The notes below the pieces were generated by a model. It did no database searches and was not told the origin of the DNA. It worked only from the letters and a program-made list of their open reading frames with translations. Below, piece by piece: positions 45,066 to 53,204 of a stretch of DNA of 64,000 nucleotides. Origin of the DNA: Pseudomonas sp. BN411 (lineage in GTDB: Bacteria > Pseudomonadota > Gammaproteobacteria > Pseudomonadales > Pseudomonadaceae); NCBI RefSeq assembly GCF_029871235.1, contig NZ_SSOM01000086.1, positions 1-64,000 of the forward strand, read 5' to 3'. The position numbers and the translations under genes are program-made. The stretch's first letter is position 1, and the number at the start of each line of letters is the position of its first letter.

Positions 45066-45368
45066 TGTGGGGGCGTACCTGCTCTTCCGTAGGGTGGATC
45101 ACGCTTCATCGATCCACCGTCCGCGGCTCACCCGGACTCCATTGGTGGATGTAAAAAGCGACATCCACCCTACGGGGCAGCTGCGCTGCCCATAGCGAAT
45201 GAATTCGCCCCCACAACAAGCCTGCATTCCCTGGCACGTTCGTAGGGTGGATCACGCTTTATCGATCCACCGTCCGTGGCTCATCCGGGCTCCATTGGTG
45301 GATGTAAAGAGCGACATCTACCCTACGGGGCAGCTGCGCTGCCCTTGGCGAATGAATTCGCCCCCACA
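45066..45368. repeat. Composite repeat, duplicated in tandem
   Basis: Two copies (about 45090-45215 and 45240-45368) each contain GTAGGGTGGATCACGCTT, GATCCACCGTCCG, TCCATTGGTGGATGTAAA, GCGACATC and CCCTACGGGGCAGCTGCGC, and end with the GCGAATGAATTCGCCCCCACA REP arm. A lone TGTGGGGGCG arm precedes copy 1 at 45066. Frames here give repeated peptides but no real gene. The gap between catR and the NIPSNAP gene (396 bases) holds only this and a terminator. Confidence 0.8.
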
Positions 45369-45392
45369 AAAAAGCGACCGCCCCCACCGCAA

Positions 45393-45424
45393 GAAAAAAA
45401 GCCCGCAAAGGAGTGGAACGGGCT
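45393..45424 (-). terminator. Terminator of NIPSNAP gene
   Basis: On the minus strand AGCCCG pairs with CGGGCT across a 13-base loop and is followed by seven T. Confidence 0.75.
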
Positions 45425-45448
45425 GAGGTAAAGCTAAAAAGGATTCGC

Positions 45449-46072
45449 CTACCGCAAGGGCGAGAACTTTGCCGGCAGGTAGACGGTGGAATGCATTTCC
45501 CGCAGTTGCGGCCCGGAGTTCTCCGGCGGCCAGACGCCGTCCTCCACTGCCCGCGTGCGCACGTCGAGGCGCTGTTCCAGGGTCGTGTAGGGCCAGATGT
45601 GCAGGTAGCGCGGCGTGCGACCATCGGTGGCGTAGAAGGCCGCGTAGACCTGTGAATAACTTTCCGTGGTGCGCGGTCCGACGGCTTTCTTCCAGCCTTC
45701 CAGGGTGGGCGTCAGGCCGGAGGGAATCAGGTTGTATTCACGCAGTTCGTAGAAGGGCCCATGGGCACCCGGCGCCAGGGGTTCGAGGAAGGGGAACAGC
45801 GTGTAGTTCTCCACCTTCATGTCGAGCATGAATTCTTCGATACCGAAGGCATCCCGTGCCTGCAGGAAGCGCTCGCGCTCGGTCTGGCGGGCATTCTCGT
45901 CGGCGAAGCCACGCAGTACGGCGATCTGGTTCAGCGGACCGATTTCCGAGGCCCAGCAGCCCATCAGGGTGCAGCCCGGCGCCGCCTCGGCCAGGGTGGA
46001 TTCCAGGCGCGCCAGCGCTGCAGCCGGGGTGCGCACGCGCAGGGTGAAGGTGATGAGTTCGTAGAGTCGCAT
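45449..46072 (-). CDS. NIPSNAP-family protein
   Basis: The 207-residue protein has two dimeric alpha/beta-barrel-like NIPSNAP units: MRLYELITFTLRVRTPAAAL with GCWASEIGPLNQIAVLRGF, and YELREYNLIPSGLTPTLEGW with RYLHIWPYTTLEQRLDVR. Bacterial NIPSNAP proteins often sit in catabolic clusters with unproven roles. It follows the iac-linked porin on the same strand, but a strong terminator lies between them. The ATG at 46072 begins the domain. Confidence 0.8.
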   Translation of the reverse strand: MRLYELITFTLRVRTPAAALARLESTLAEAAPGCTLMGCWASEIGPLNQIAVLRGFADENARQTERERFLQARDAFGIEEFMLDMKVENYTLFPFLEPLAPGAHGPFYELREYNLIPSGLTPTLEGWKKAVGPRTTESYSQVYAAFYATDGRTPRYLHIWPYTTLEQRLDVRTRAVEDGVWPPENSGPQLREMHSTVYLPAKFSPLR

Positions 46073-46094
46073 CGGGGTCTCGCTGCCAGGTTTG

Positions 46095-46125
46095 AAAAAG
46101 GGGCCGACCATCTTCAGCCGGCCCC
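46095..46125 (-). terminator. Terminator of the iac-side porin gene
   Basis: On the minus strand GGGGCCG...CGGCCCC with a short loop is followed by five T, seven bases after the porin stop. Confidence 0.8.
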
Positions 46126-46131
46126 GTTGGC

Positions 46132-47409
46132 TCAGAACTTGAAGGTGTAGGTGGTGATCAGGCGGTTCTCCTGATAGTCCGGCCCGGAGGCAGTGCCAGT
46201 GCCGAAGCGGGTCTTGACGTCGATGTTGCGCCACTCGAGGCCCACACCCTTGAGCGGACCGCTCTGCACCACGTAGCTGAGGAAGAAGTTGCGTTCGCTC
46301 TCCACGTTCTGGTCCAGGGCGTTGTTGCCACGGTCAATGCCGGTGCCTCGCAGGTAGCGCGTCATCAGCTTGAGGCCGGGCACGCCGTAGGCGGCGAAGT
46401 CGAGGTCATAGCGCAGCTGCCAGGAGCTTTCGTTCGGCTTGATGAAGCCGACGGTGGACCAGTTCACCAGGTAAGGCTGGGGCGCGAAGCCGTTCAGCGT
46501 CGGGAAGACACTCTCGCCGAGCATGCGCTGGTAGCCGACGCCGATGGCGTGGGCGCCCTTGCGCACGGTGGTCATGGCGCCGTAGGAGTGGTTGTCGATA
46601 TCGCCGTAGAGCGCCTTGCCGTCTTCGCTGTTGTCGAAGTAGCGCAGGTCGGTCTTCAGGCCGTAACCGCCCCCAAGATCGGCGTTGTGGGTCACGCCCA
46701 GGTAGTGCTGCTGGTAGATGTCTTCCAGCTGGCCGTAGAAGTAGCTGGCATTCAGCGCGGGGCTGAACGCGTAGGTAGCGCCGCCGAAGTTCAGGCCATC
46801 GCTGCGACGTTTGATGTCCGGGCCGTTGAACAGGTACATCTTCTCGCGGCCGGACGATTCGCGGCTGCTGATCTCGGTGAAGCGCCCGCCGGTGAGGGTG
46901 AGTTTGTCCACCTCGCGGGATTCCAGCAGGAAACCGTGGTAGGTGGTGATCAGCTGGCGGGTGTCGTCGTAGAAGGCCACCGGCAGCATCGGGCGGTGCT
47001 CACCCACCTTCAGCTCGGTCTTCGAATAACGCATCTTGCCGGTCAGCGCGGCGCGGCCATATTCGTGGGCCTGCTCTCCCTTGCTGTCATCGTAGGGAAT
47101 GATGGTGTCCGGGCCGCGGCCACCGCCGCCATCTAGGCGGAAAGCATATTGCCCGGAAACATCCAGACCGAACTGCACAGTGCCTTCGGTATATCCGGAG
47201 ATAGCGCGGAAGTCGAAACCCTGGGTCCAACTTCCGAGACGCGATTTCGGCGCACCTTCCTGTTTGAAGTCACGATCGATATAGAAGTTACGCAGGCCAA
47301 GGCTGATTTGCCGATCCTTCACGAAGTCCGCCTGGGCAGACATCGGCATGAGCATCCCCATCAGGCCTGCGGCAGCTACGCCGCTGGCCAGCCAGCTTTT
47401 CTGAAACAT
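46132..47409 (-). CDS. OprD-family outer-membrane porin at the iac cluster
   Basis: The 425-residue protein has a signal peptide ending MSAQA, then [70 protein letters not shown] and a final ENRLITTYTFKF. It belongs to OprD subfamilies linked to aromatic acids. It lies downstream of iacG but behind a 390-base gap with its own upstream region, so it may be separately expressed. IAA or a related acid is the likely substrate by position. Confidence 0.88.
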   Translation of the reverse strand: MFQKSWLASGVAAAGLMGMLMPMSAQADFVKDRQISLGLRNFYIDRDFKQEGAPKSRLGSWTQGFDFRAISGYTEGTVQFGLDVSGQYAFRLDGGGGRGPDTIIPYDDSKGEQAHEYGRAALTGKMRYSKTELKVGEHRPMLPVAFYDDTRQLITTYHGFLLESREVDKLTLTGGRFTEISSRESSGREKMYLFNGPDIKRRSDGLNFGGATYAFSPALNASYFYGQLEDIYQQHYLGVTHNADLGGGYGLKTDLRYFDNSEDGKALYGDIDNHSYGAMTTVRKGAHAIGVGYQRMLGESVFPTLNGFAPQPYLVNWSTVGFIKPNESSWQLRYDLDFAAYGVPGLKLMTRYLRGTGIDRGNNALDQNVESERNFFLSYVVQSGPLKGVGLEWRNIDVKTRFGTGTASGPDYQENRLITTYTFKF

Positions 47410-47799
47410 GGAAGTAATCCTTTCTTACATGTGCATGCAAGGCACATCGAGTGGGAGCAGATTAATTAGCAAGAAGTGCAACTTCGGCAGTTAATCCACA
47501 CTGTTGTTTTTATAACCACTTACTGCAAAAAAGTTGTAGCAAGGCCCGCCACCCGAACATGTACGGGCGCCCTCGATTTCTAGTTATGGGTAAACCTTTT
47601 AAACGGATGAATTACAACTTCATCCGACATTCCGGAATGACTCCGAAATTCTTTTCAACACCGCGCGTTGGGCTTCGCGTAGCTCAGCCACAACCTACGA
47701 AGTTCGCCGTAGGAGCCAGCTTGCTGGCGAACACCCCCGCGACGATCTTTCGCGAGCAAGAACTCGGCGTCCCCCTCGCTCCTACATGACCAACCCAAA
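47410..47799. repeat. Porin upstream region with GTAGGTTG/GTAGGAGC palindromes
   Basis: The gap contains an A/T-rich stretch (47460-47650) likely to hold the porin promoter, then GCGTTGGGCTTCGCGTAGC...CAACCTACG at about 47665-47700 and a TAGGAGCCAGCTTGCTGGCG...CGCTCCTAC hairpin at 47710-47786 that lies between the iacG stop and the porin. No ORF supported. Confidence 0.6.
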
Positions 47800-48300
47800 T
47801 CAGCAGGCCGAGCGCGAGGCGTCTCCCAGGCGGTGGTAGGCGCGGTTGAAATACACCAGGCCTTCCTGGTTCTTGCCGTGGCGGATGCCCAGCACCTCGC
47901 AGTAGAAGATGGTGTGCGAGCCCACTTCATGGGCCTGGGCGATGCGGCAGTCGAAGCTCACCAGGGCATCGTCCAACAACGGCGAACCACTCTCCAGGGT
48001 GCTCCAGCTGGCGCGGGCGAAGCGCTGATCGGAGTCCAGTTCGCGGTTGGCGAACACGGCGGAAATCTCTTTCAGCTCGGCGGTCAGCACGTTCACGCTG
48101 AGCACACCGTTCTGCTTGAAGTGGCCGTTGGCGAACGAAGAGCGGTTCATGCACACCAGCAGCGTCGGCGGCTGGTCGGTGACGCTGCACACCGCTGAAG
48201 CGGTGAAGCCCCAGCGGCCCGCCGCGCCATCGGTGGTGATGACTGAAACGGCGCCGCCCAGCAGCGCCATGGCATTACGGAATCCATTGGTATCGACCAT
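47800..48300 (-). CDS. iacG: Flavin reductase of the IAA pathway
   Basis: The 166-residue protein is an HpaC/flavin-reductase-like FMN-binding split barrel (NAMALLGGAVSVITTDG, GFTASAVCSVTDQPPTLLVC, SFANGHFKQNGVLSVNVL). It supplies reduced flavin to the acyl-CoA-dehydrogenase-like monooxygenase IacA. It is the last of the iac genes on this strand, 18 bases after iacF. Identity rests on the full set of neighbours. Confidence 0.88.
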   Translation of the reverse strand: MVDTNGFRNAMALLGGAVSVITTDGAAGRWGFTASAVCSVTDQPPTLLVCMNRSSFANGHFKQNGVLSVNVLTAELKEISAVFANRELDSDQRFARASWSTLESGSPLLDDALVSFDCRIAQAHEVGSHTIFYCEVLGIRHGKNQEGLVYFNRAYHRLGDASRSAC

Positions 48301-48318
48301 GGTCTTGCCCCTCTGCTG

Positions 48319-49278
48319 TCAGATGTCCAGCACCAGTTTGTTCGACTTGGCTCGCGAGCAGCAGACCAGGATCTGGTCGTTGGCGGCCTTCTCTTCATCG
48401 GTCAGGTAGACGTCGCGGTGGTCCGGTTCGCCTTCCAGCACGTCGCACAGGCAAGTCCCGCAGACGCCCTGCTCGCAGGAAATCTCGATCTTGATGCCCA
48501 CACCGGCCAGCGCATCGACAATGCTCTGACCCTCGGCCACCTGCACGGTCTTGCCGCTGCGCGAAGCGACGACTTCGAAGCTTTCGCCACTGGCGTCCAC
48601 TTCCACCTGGAAGTACTCGCGGTGGATATGATCGTCGGCGTAACCGGCCTTGCGCGCCTCGGCGATCACCCAGTCCATGAACCCGGCCGGGCCGCAGACA
48701 TAGACGTGAACGTCGTCGGCCGGCTGACCCAGCACGGCGGGCAGGTCGAGCTTCTGCGCAGCGTCTTCGTCGTCGAAGTGGGTACGCACACAGGCCGCGA
48801 AATCGGCGCTTTCCAGCTCTTCGAGGAAGGCAGTACGGCTGCGCGAACGGCCGCAGTAGTGCAGCTCGAAGGCGCTGTCCTTCGCGGTCAGTTCGTGGGC
48901 CATGGCGATCATCGGGGTGATGCCGATGCCACCGCCGATGAGGATGGAACGGCTCGCGCCGCTAGCCAGCGGGAAGAGGTTGCGCGGTGCGCCGATGGCG
49001 ACCTCGCTGCCTTCCTGCAGCAGTTCGTGGACCGCGACCGAACCACCACGGGAAGCTGGATCACGCAGCACGCCAAGGCGGTAGACGGAGGCGTTGGCCG
49101 GGTCACCGCAAAGGGAGTACTGGCGCACCAGGCCGGATTTCAGGTGGATATCCACATGGGCACCGGCCTCGAACGCCGGCAGGGGTTTGCCCGACGGGTC
49201 GGCGAGGTCGAGGATCACTACGCCCTCGCCCTGCTCCACCCGCTTGCGGACCACCAGATTCAACACTTGCTCACTCAT
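48319..49278 (-). CDS. iacF: Phthalate-dioxygenase-reductase-type electron transfer protein
   Basis: The 319-residue reductase has an N-terminal flavin barrel (GLVRQYSLCGDP), an NAD domain (ILIGGGIGITPMIAMA, VYVCGPAGFMDWV) and a C-terminal [2Fe-2S] domain (CEQGVCGTCLCD and later LVCC). This order is that of PDR/VanB-type reductases, unlike AntC. It should feed the Rieske oxygenase IacCD. GGAAGG precedes the ATG. Separated from iacE by 223 bases holding a repeat. Confidence 0.9.
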   Translation of the reverse strand: MSEQVLNLVVRKRVEQGEGVVILDLADPSGKPLPAFEAGAHVDIHLKSGLVRQYSLCGDPANASVYRLGVLRDPASRGGSVAVHELLQEGSEVAIGAPRNLFPLASGASRSILIGGGIGITPMIAMAHELTAKDSAFELHYCGRSRSRTAFLEELESADFAACVRTHFDDEDAAQKLDLPAVLGQPADDVHVYVCGPAGFMDWVIAEARKAGYADDHIHREYFQVEVDASGESFEVVASRSGKTVQVAEGQSIVDALAGVGIKIEISCEQGVCGTCLCDVLEGEPDHRDVYLTDEEKAANDQILVCCSRAKSNKLVLDI

Positions 49279-49382
49279 ACCGGCCTTCCCGCACCCTCGT
49301 AGGTGCTGATTGTTCTGTTTCGTTGTTACTTGCCGCACTGCACGCACGACATCATTTGGAATCGTCTGATTCAGGGGCTTCC

Positions 49383-49484
49383 GAGCTAGGTCGAAGCGAG
49401 GCGAAAGGGCCTGAGAAAGCGGAATTTACGACTGTAAATGAGCATTTCGAAGGCACTTTCAACGCTGCTTCCCCGACGCGCAGC
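49383..49484. repeat. Intra-operon repeat, copy 1 (iacF-iacE gap)
   Basis: About 102 bases run from GAGCTAGGTCGAAGCGAGGCG through GCGGAATTTACG, CGTAAATTCC-type dyad ACTGTAAATGAGCATTTCGA to CCCGACGCGCAGC. It is the same element as 50276-50382. It matches a dispersed pseudomonad element of the GCTGCGCGTCGG...GCTCATTTAC type (recalled, not searched). Confidence 0.75.
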
Positions 49485-49501
49485 TGACCCTGGACAGACG
49501 A

Positions 49502-50242
49502 TCAGCGCATGAACAGCCCACCGTTCACATCCCAGGTCGCCCCGGTGGTGAAGTAGGCTTCCGGACGCGCCAACTGCACCACCAGATCGCCGAGGAAATC
49601 GGCATCGCCCAGGCGCTTGACCGGGATGTTGGCCAGCAGCCCTTCCATGCGCTCGGCCGGCACCGCTGCGCGCACCGCCGGGGATTCGATCGGACCCGGA
49701 GCGATGGCATTGACGGTGACGCCGCCCACCGCCAGCTCCTTGGCGAAGATCTTGGTCAGGGTGACGATGGCGCCCTTGGACGCGGCGTAGTGCGCACCCG
49801 TGGCGGTGCCGCCGTTCTGTCCGGCCAGGGACGCCATGTTGACGATCCGCCCGTAGCCGGCCGCCGCCATGTGCGCACCGAACACCTGGCAGCCGACGAA
49901 GACGCTGCGGGTGTTGAGGCTGAGGACGCGGTCGAACTCTTCGGGGCTGATCTGCATGACCGGGGTGGTCATGGTCATGGCGGCGTTGTTCACCACCACG
50001 TGCAGGGCGCCGAAGCGTTCCAGGGTCGCTGCCAGCGCCAGCTCGAAGTCGGCCTTGCTGGCCACGTCGAGCTTCAGCGCCAGACTGCGCTCGCCACTGG
50101 GGTCGAGCCTGTCGGCGGCGGCCTGGGCGCCTTCCAGCGACAGGTCGGTGATCACCACCGCGTAACCGGCTGCGAACAGGCGGCTGGCGATGGCGAGGCC
50201 GAGGCCCTGCGCGGCGCCGGTGACGAGTGCAATCTGGCTCAT
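49502..50242 (-). CDS. iacE: Short-chain dehydrogenase of the IAA pathway
   Basis: The 246-residue classical SDR has TGAAQGLGLA (cofactor glycines, residues 8-17), NNAAM, and the catalytic Ser in NMASL with YAASK (Tyr/Lys). In known iac systems IacE works early on the oxidised indole-acetate product. It lies in the iac order but is separated from both neighbours by copies of the same repeat, so it forms a little block. RBS GGGGAG precedes the ATG. Confidence 0.88.
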   Translation of the reverse strand: MSQIALVTGAAQGLGLAIASRLFAAGYAVVITDLSLEGAQAAADRLDPSGERSLALKLDVASKADFELALAATLERFGALHVVVNNAAMTMTTPVMQISPEEFDRVLSLNTRSVFVGCQVFGAHMAAAGYGRIVNMASLAGQNGGTATGAHYAASKGAIVTLTKIFAKELAVGGVTVNAIAPGPIESPAVRAAVPAERMEGLLANIPVKRLGDADFLGDLVVQLARPEAYFTTGATWDVNGGLFMR

Positions 50243-50275
50243 GGCGCGCTCCCCAGGGTCGATCCATGGGCTCGC

Positions 50276-50382
50276 GAGCTAGAGCGAGACAAGGAAGAAA
50301 TGGCTGAGAGAGCGGAGTTTACGTGCCGTAAATGAGCATCTCGAAGCCATTGATGACGCGGTATCGCCGACGCGCAGCAGCT
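50276..50382. repeat. Intra-operon repeat, copy 2 (iacE-iacD gap)
   Basis: This copy reads GAGCTAGAGCGAGACAAGG, GCGGAGTTTACGTGCCGTAAA, TGAGCATCTCGAAG and GCCGACGCGCAGC. It has the same orientation as copy 1 and about 65-70 percent visible identity, with the ends and the TTTACG-CGTAAA dyad best kept. Confidence 0.75.
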
Positions 50383-50395
50383 CATGGGTCGGCCC

Positions 50396-50872
50396 TCAGA
50401 GGATGTAGCCGATACCGGCTAGGGTATCGGTGGAGTTGATCAGCTGGATCAGCTTGCGCTGGATCTTGAAGCACTCGCCTTCGCGCTTGAGCTGGAAGGT
50501 GATGTCGGCGGTGTAGTGCTTGAGCACGTCCTTGCGGAACTCCCTCAGGTTCTGCGCGCAGCGCACGGTCACCACGTCGCCTTCCTCACCCAGCACGCGG
50601 AAGCGCGACAGGGCACGCACGGTGCGGGCGCGCGGGCTGGTGGAGATGGACTCGCCGCCGATCAGGCGCTGCACGCGCAGCTGACGCATATGGTGGTCGT
50701 CGTAGGCGTAGTTCAGGGTGTTCTCGAAGTCGGTCTCGTTCGGATCGATCGGGATGATGTAGGTGCCCTTGTCGGTCCACAGGTTCAACCAGGCATCGAA
50801 GTCGCCGTGGTCGAGCATGTCCGCTTCCTGCCAGATGAAGGCACTGACGTGGTTGAGCAATTCAAGGTTCAT
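50396..50872 (-). CDS. iacD: Rieske oxygenase small subunit of the IAA pathway
   Basis: The 158-residue beta subunit (ELLNHVSAFIWQEADMLDHGDFDAW, YIIPIDPNETDFENTL, MRQLRVQRLIGGESISTSP) has the NTF2-like fold. It pairs with IacC. Its ATG at 50872 is the first in the domain; the frame extends 13 codons. It starts 81 bases after the iacC stop. Confidence 0.88.
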   Translation of the reverse strand: MNLELLNHVSAFIWQEADMLDHGDFDAWLNLWTDKGTYIIPIDPNETDFENTLNYAYDDHHMRQLRVQRLIGGESISTSPRARTVRALSRFRVLGEEGDVVTVRCAQNLREFRKDVLKHYTADITFQLKREGECFKIQRKLIQLINSTDTLAGIGYIL

Positions 50873-50953
50873 GTTTTTTCTCTCAAATAGTGCGTTTCGT
50901 GGCGACGCCATCCCTTGCCCCTCTCCCGCTGGCGGGAGAGAGGCGGATGAGGG

Positions 50954-52228
50954 TCAGACCGACATCATCTTTTTCCACTGCTGGTAGGCAGCGCGCATGC
51001 CGGTCTCGGCGCTCACGTCGCTGATCAGCCCGTCCTCGCTCGGCTTCTCGCCGGGCAGGCCGCGGTTGAGCATGATCCAGAGGTCGGTGCCCGCCTGGGC
51101 GCCCTTCTGCACGCGCTCCCAGGCCTCGGAATCGTCCGGGGTGCCGAAGCCCATGGGGCCCTGGAAGTGTTCGTGCAGGCGCAGGCGGTAGCGGTTGGCC
51201 ACGGCCGGGCCGCCGTCCATGGTGATCACCGCGTGGTGGATCTCGGTCTCGTTCACCGAGACCGGTTGCAGCACGCGGAAGAAGGCCATGGAGCAGGCCA
51301 CGTTGGGGAACAGGTTCAGGTTGAAGCCGGAACCGCCCACGGCGCGGACGATGCGGCGCACCTGCTGCTCCTCGATGCCTTCGGCGCGAAGCTCTTCGGC
51401 CAGGGCCTCGAAGCGCTCGGGGATCGGCTGGTCGAGGTTGGCTTCCAGGTCCACCAGCTCGGGGATCATCACCATCACGCTGTGGCCGTTGCCGAGGTCT
51501 TCGACGTAGCCCGGGCCCTTAACGAAGTCGAAGAGTTCCAGGGTCTGCTCGTCCACCGAGGACAGGAACGACTTGTGCACCAGCGGGAAGTGGTAGGCGT
51601 CGGTGGTGTTTTCCAGCTGGATCTTCCAGTTGCCGGGGAAGCGGAAGCGGTGTTCACCGGAAACCTTCACGCCGTAGCCGGCACCCTGTTTCATGAACAG
51701 GTCGATCCACTTCTTGGCTGGGCCGAGGAAGTCCACCAGCGGCTCGATGTCGTCCTTGAAGGTGGCGAAGATCATGCCGTTGTATTCCTCGACACGCAGG
51801 CTCACCAGCGGCAGCTCGCCCTTGTCCAGGCAATCGGCGTAGCTCTCCGGGTGCGGCACGCCGCGCAGGCTGCCGTCCAGGGCGTAGCTCCAGCCGTGGT
51901 ACGGGCAGACGAAGCTGTTGGCCTTGCCCTTCTTGTGTTCGCAAACGGTTGCGCCACGGTGGCGGCAACGGTTGAGCAGCACGTGCACGTCCTTCTTGCG
52001 GTCGCGCACGACGATCACCGGCTGCTTGCCGATGTAGGTGCTCTTGTAGCTGCCGCCTTCCGGAATCTCGCTGGCGTGGGCCACCCAGATCCAGGTGCTG
52101 TAGAAGACCTTTTCCAGCTCTTCGTCGAAGATGCGGGCGTCGGTGTAGAGGGAGGTGTGCACGCGGTCGTGCAGCACCAGGTCGGCCGGCGAGCTGGCCA
52201 GGTTCACGGTTTCGATCAGGTTGGTCAC
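50954..52228 (-). CDS. iacC: Rieske oxygenase large subunit of the IAA pathway
   Basis: The 424-residue alpha subunit has the Rieske ligands C88-x-H90 and C108-x2-H111 (NRCRHRGATV, VCPYHGWSY) and iron ligands in NTTDAYHFPLVHKS (Asp210, His213, His218). In known iac pathways IacCD with IacF forms catechol in the last steps. The start is GTG at 52228 behind GGAG; no ATG fits. It is clearly distinct from AntA. Confidence 0.9.
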   Translation of the reverse strand: MTNLIETVNLASSPADLVLHDRVHTSLYTDARIFDEELEKVFYSTWIWVAHASEIPEGGSYKSTYIGKQPVIVVRDRKKDVHVLLNRCRHRGATVCEHKKGKANSFVCPYHGWSYALDGSLRGVPHPESYADCLDKGELPLVSLRVEEYNGMIFATFKDDIEPLVDFLGPAKKWIDLFMKQGAGYGVKVSGEHRFRFPGNWKIQLENTTDAYHFPLVHKSFLSSVDEQTLELFDFVKGPGYVEDLGNGHSVMVMIPELVDLEANLDQPIPERFEALAEELRAEGIEEQQVRRIVRAVGGSGFNLNLFPNVACSMAFFRVLQPVSVNETEIHHAVITMDGGPAVANRYRLRLHEHFQGPMGFGTPDDSEAWERVQKGAQAGTDLWIMLNRGLPGEKPSEDGLISDVSAETGMRAAYQQWKKMMSV

Positions 52229-52302
52229 GATCACTCCTCGTCGACGCAAGGCGCCGACTTACACAAAGTTCTTGTTGGCGGCTTCCTACAGGGATGCCGT
52301 CG

Positions 52303-52809
52303 TCATTTGCCGGGTACCGGCAGGTGCGCGTCGCTGTTCCACGCCTCCACCGGACGGCTGAACAGGTTCTCGGTCTGGAAATGCGCCATGCGCCAGGCGC
52401 CCTCCTCCTCGCGGAACTTCACTGTCAGGCGCGCCGCATTGAGGTGCGAGGCTCCGCTGGCGAAGGTGGAGGTCTGCAACATCACCCAGCTGCCGACCGC
52501 TTGCGCGCCTTCGACGCGGATCAGCTCGGAGCAGAGGAAGTGCACGTTCAGGGCGAAGTGCGCCGGCTCGACCATGTAGGTGGCGAACATGGCGCGGATC
52601 GCCTCGCGGCCCTGGTAACCACCGAAGCTCTTGGCGTACTTGGCACCCTTGCCTTCCCAGACGGCGTCGGCGGTGAACAGGCCGGCCAGCTCATCCAGGG
52701 GCGTGCGGGCATCCAGTGCGTCGCAGAGCTCCATGTAGCGGTTCATGCAGGCGCGCACGGCGTGTTCGCTTTCCAGTTGGCGCAGGCGTTGCTCAAGGGC
52801 TTCGGTCAT
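52303..52809 (-). CDS. iacI: SnoaL/NTF2-like protein of the IAA pathway
   Basis: The 168-residue protein belongs to the SnoaL-like polyketide cyclase/dioxygenase-beta-like fold (MNRYMELCDALDARTPLDEL, LFTADAVWEGKGAKY, GREAIRAMFATYM). In the iac set this is IacI, whose step is not fully settled. It starts five bases after the iacB stop. Confidence 0.82.
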   Translation of the reverse strand: MTEALEQRLRQLESEHAVRACMNRYMELCDALDARTPLDELAGLFTADAVWEGKGAKYAKSFGGYQGREAIRAMFATYMVEPAHFALNVHFLCSELIRVEGAQAVGSWVMLQTSTFASGASHLNAARLTVKFREEEGAWRMAHFQTENLFSRPVEAWNSDAHLPVPGK

Positions 52810-52814
52810 GGCGG

Positions 52815-53177
52815 TCACGCGCGCTGGATGATCAGTTCGCGGCCGGTGCGGGCCTCGACCTTGGCGTAGCGCCACAGCTTGTAGGTGCCATCACCCACCG
52901 GCGTGGTGCGGAACAGGTTGCAGGCGGCGTGCACGGTTTCGATGTCCGGTACGTCGGCCAGCAGGTAGGTGGTCCAGGGGTAGCCGGTGCTTGGTCCGAC
53001 CATGCTCTGGTCGTCGTCCATGTTGCCGAACACCTTCACACCGGGCAGGTCGTGGATGCCGTTCCACATCGCGCTGAAGGCCGCCCAGACCTGCAGTTGC
53101 TCTTCGCGCGGGGCGTCGAAGAAGTTCTGGTTGATGCCCATGCAGAACAGGACGCGCAGGGCTTTCTTATCGCTCAT
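52815..53177 (-). CDS. iacB: Small conserved protein of the IAA pathway
   Basis: The 120-residue protein (VLFCMGINQNFFDAPREEQL, GNMDDDQSMVGPSTGYPW, FRTTPVGDGTYKLWRYAKVEAR) occupies the iacB place between iacA and iacI. Its fold looks like a dimeric alpha/beta barrel; the role is uncertain. The ATG at 53177 has GGTGA upstream; a GTG three codons earlier is possible. Confidence 0.8.
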   Translation of the reverse strand: MSDKKALRVLFCMGINQNFFDAPREEQLQVWAAFSAMWNGIHDLPGVKVFGNMDDDQSMVGPSTGYPWTTYLLADVPDIETVHAACNLFRTTPVGDGTYKLWRYAKVEARTGRELIIQRA

Positions 53178-53204
53178 CGAAATCACCGATCAGTCAGTTG
53201 GAAT

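Noticed and set aside
45007..45426. Two short frames with the repeated peptide RRVDHA...VKSDI
   Set aside because: The repetition comes from the duplicated extragenic palindrome; there are no start signals and the same DNA occurs as non-coding repeats.
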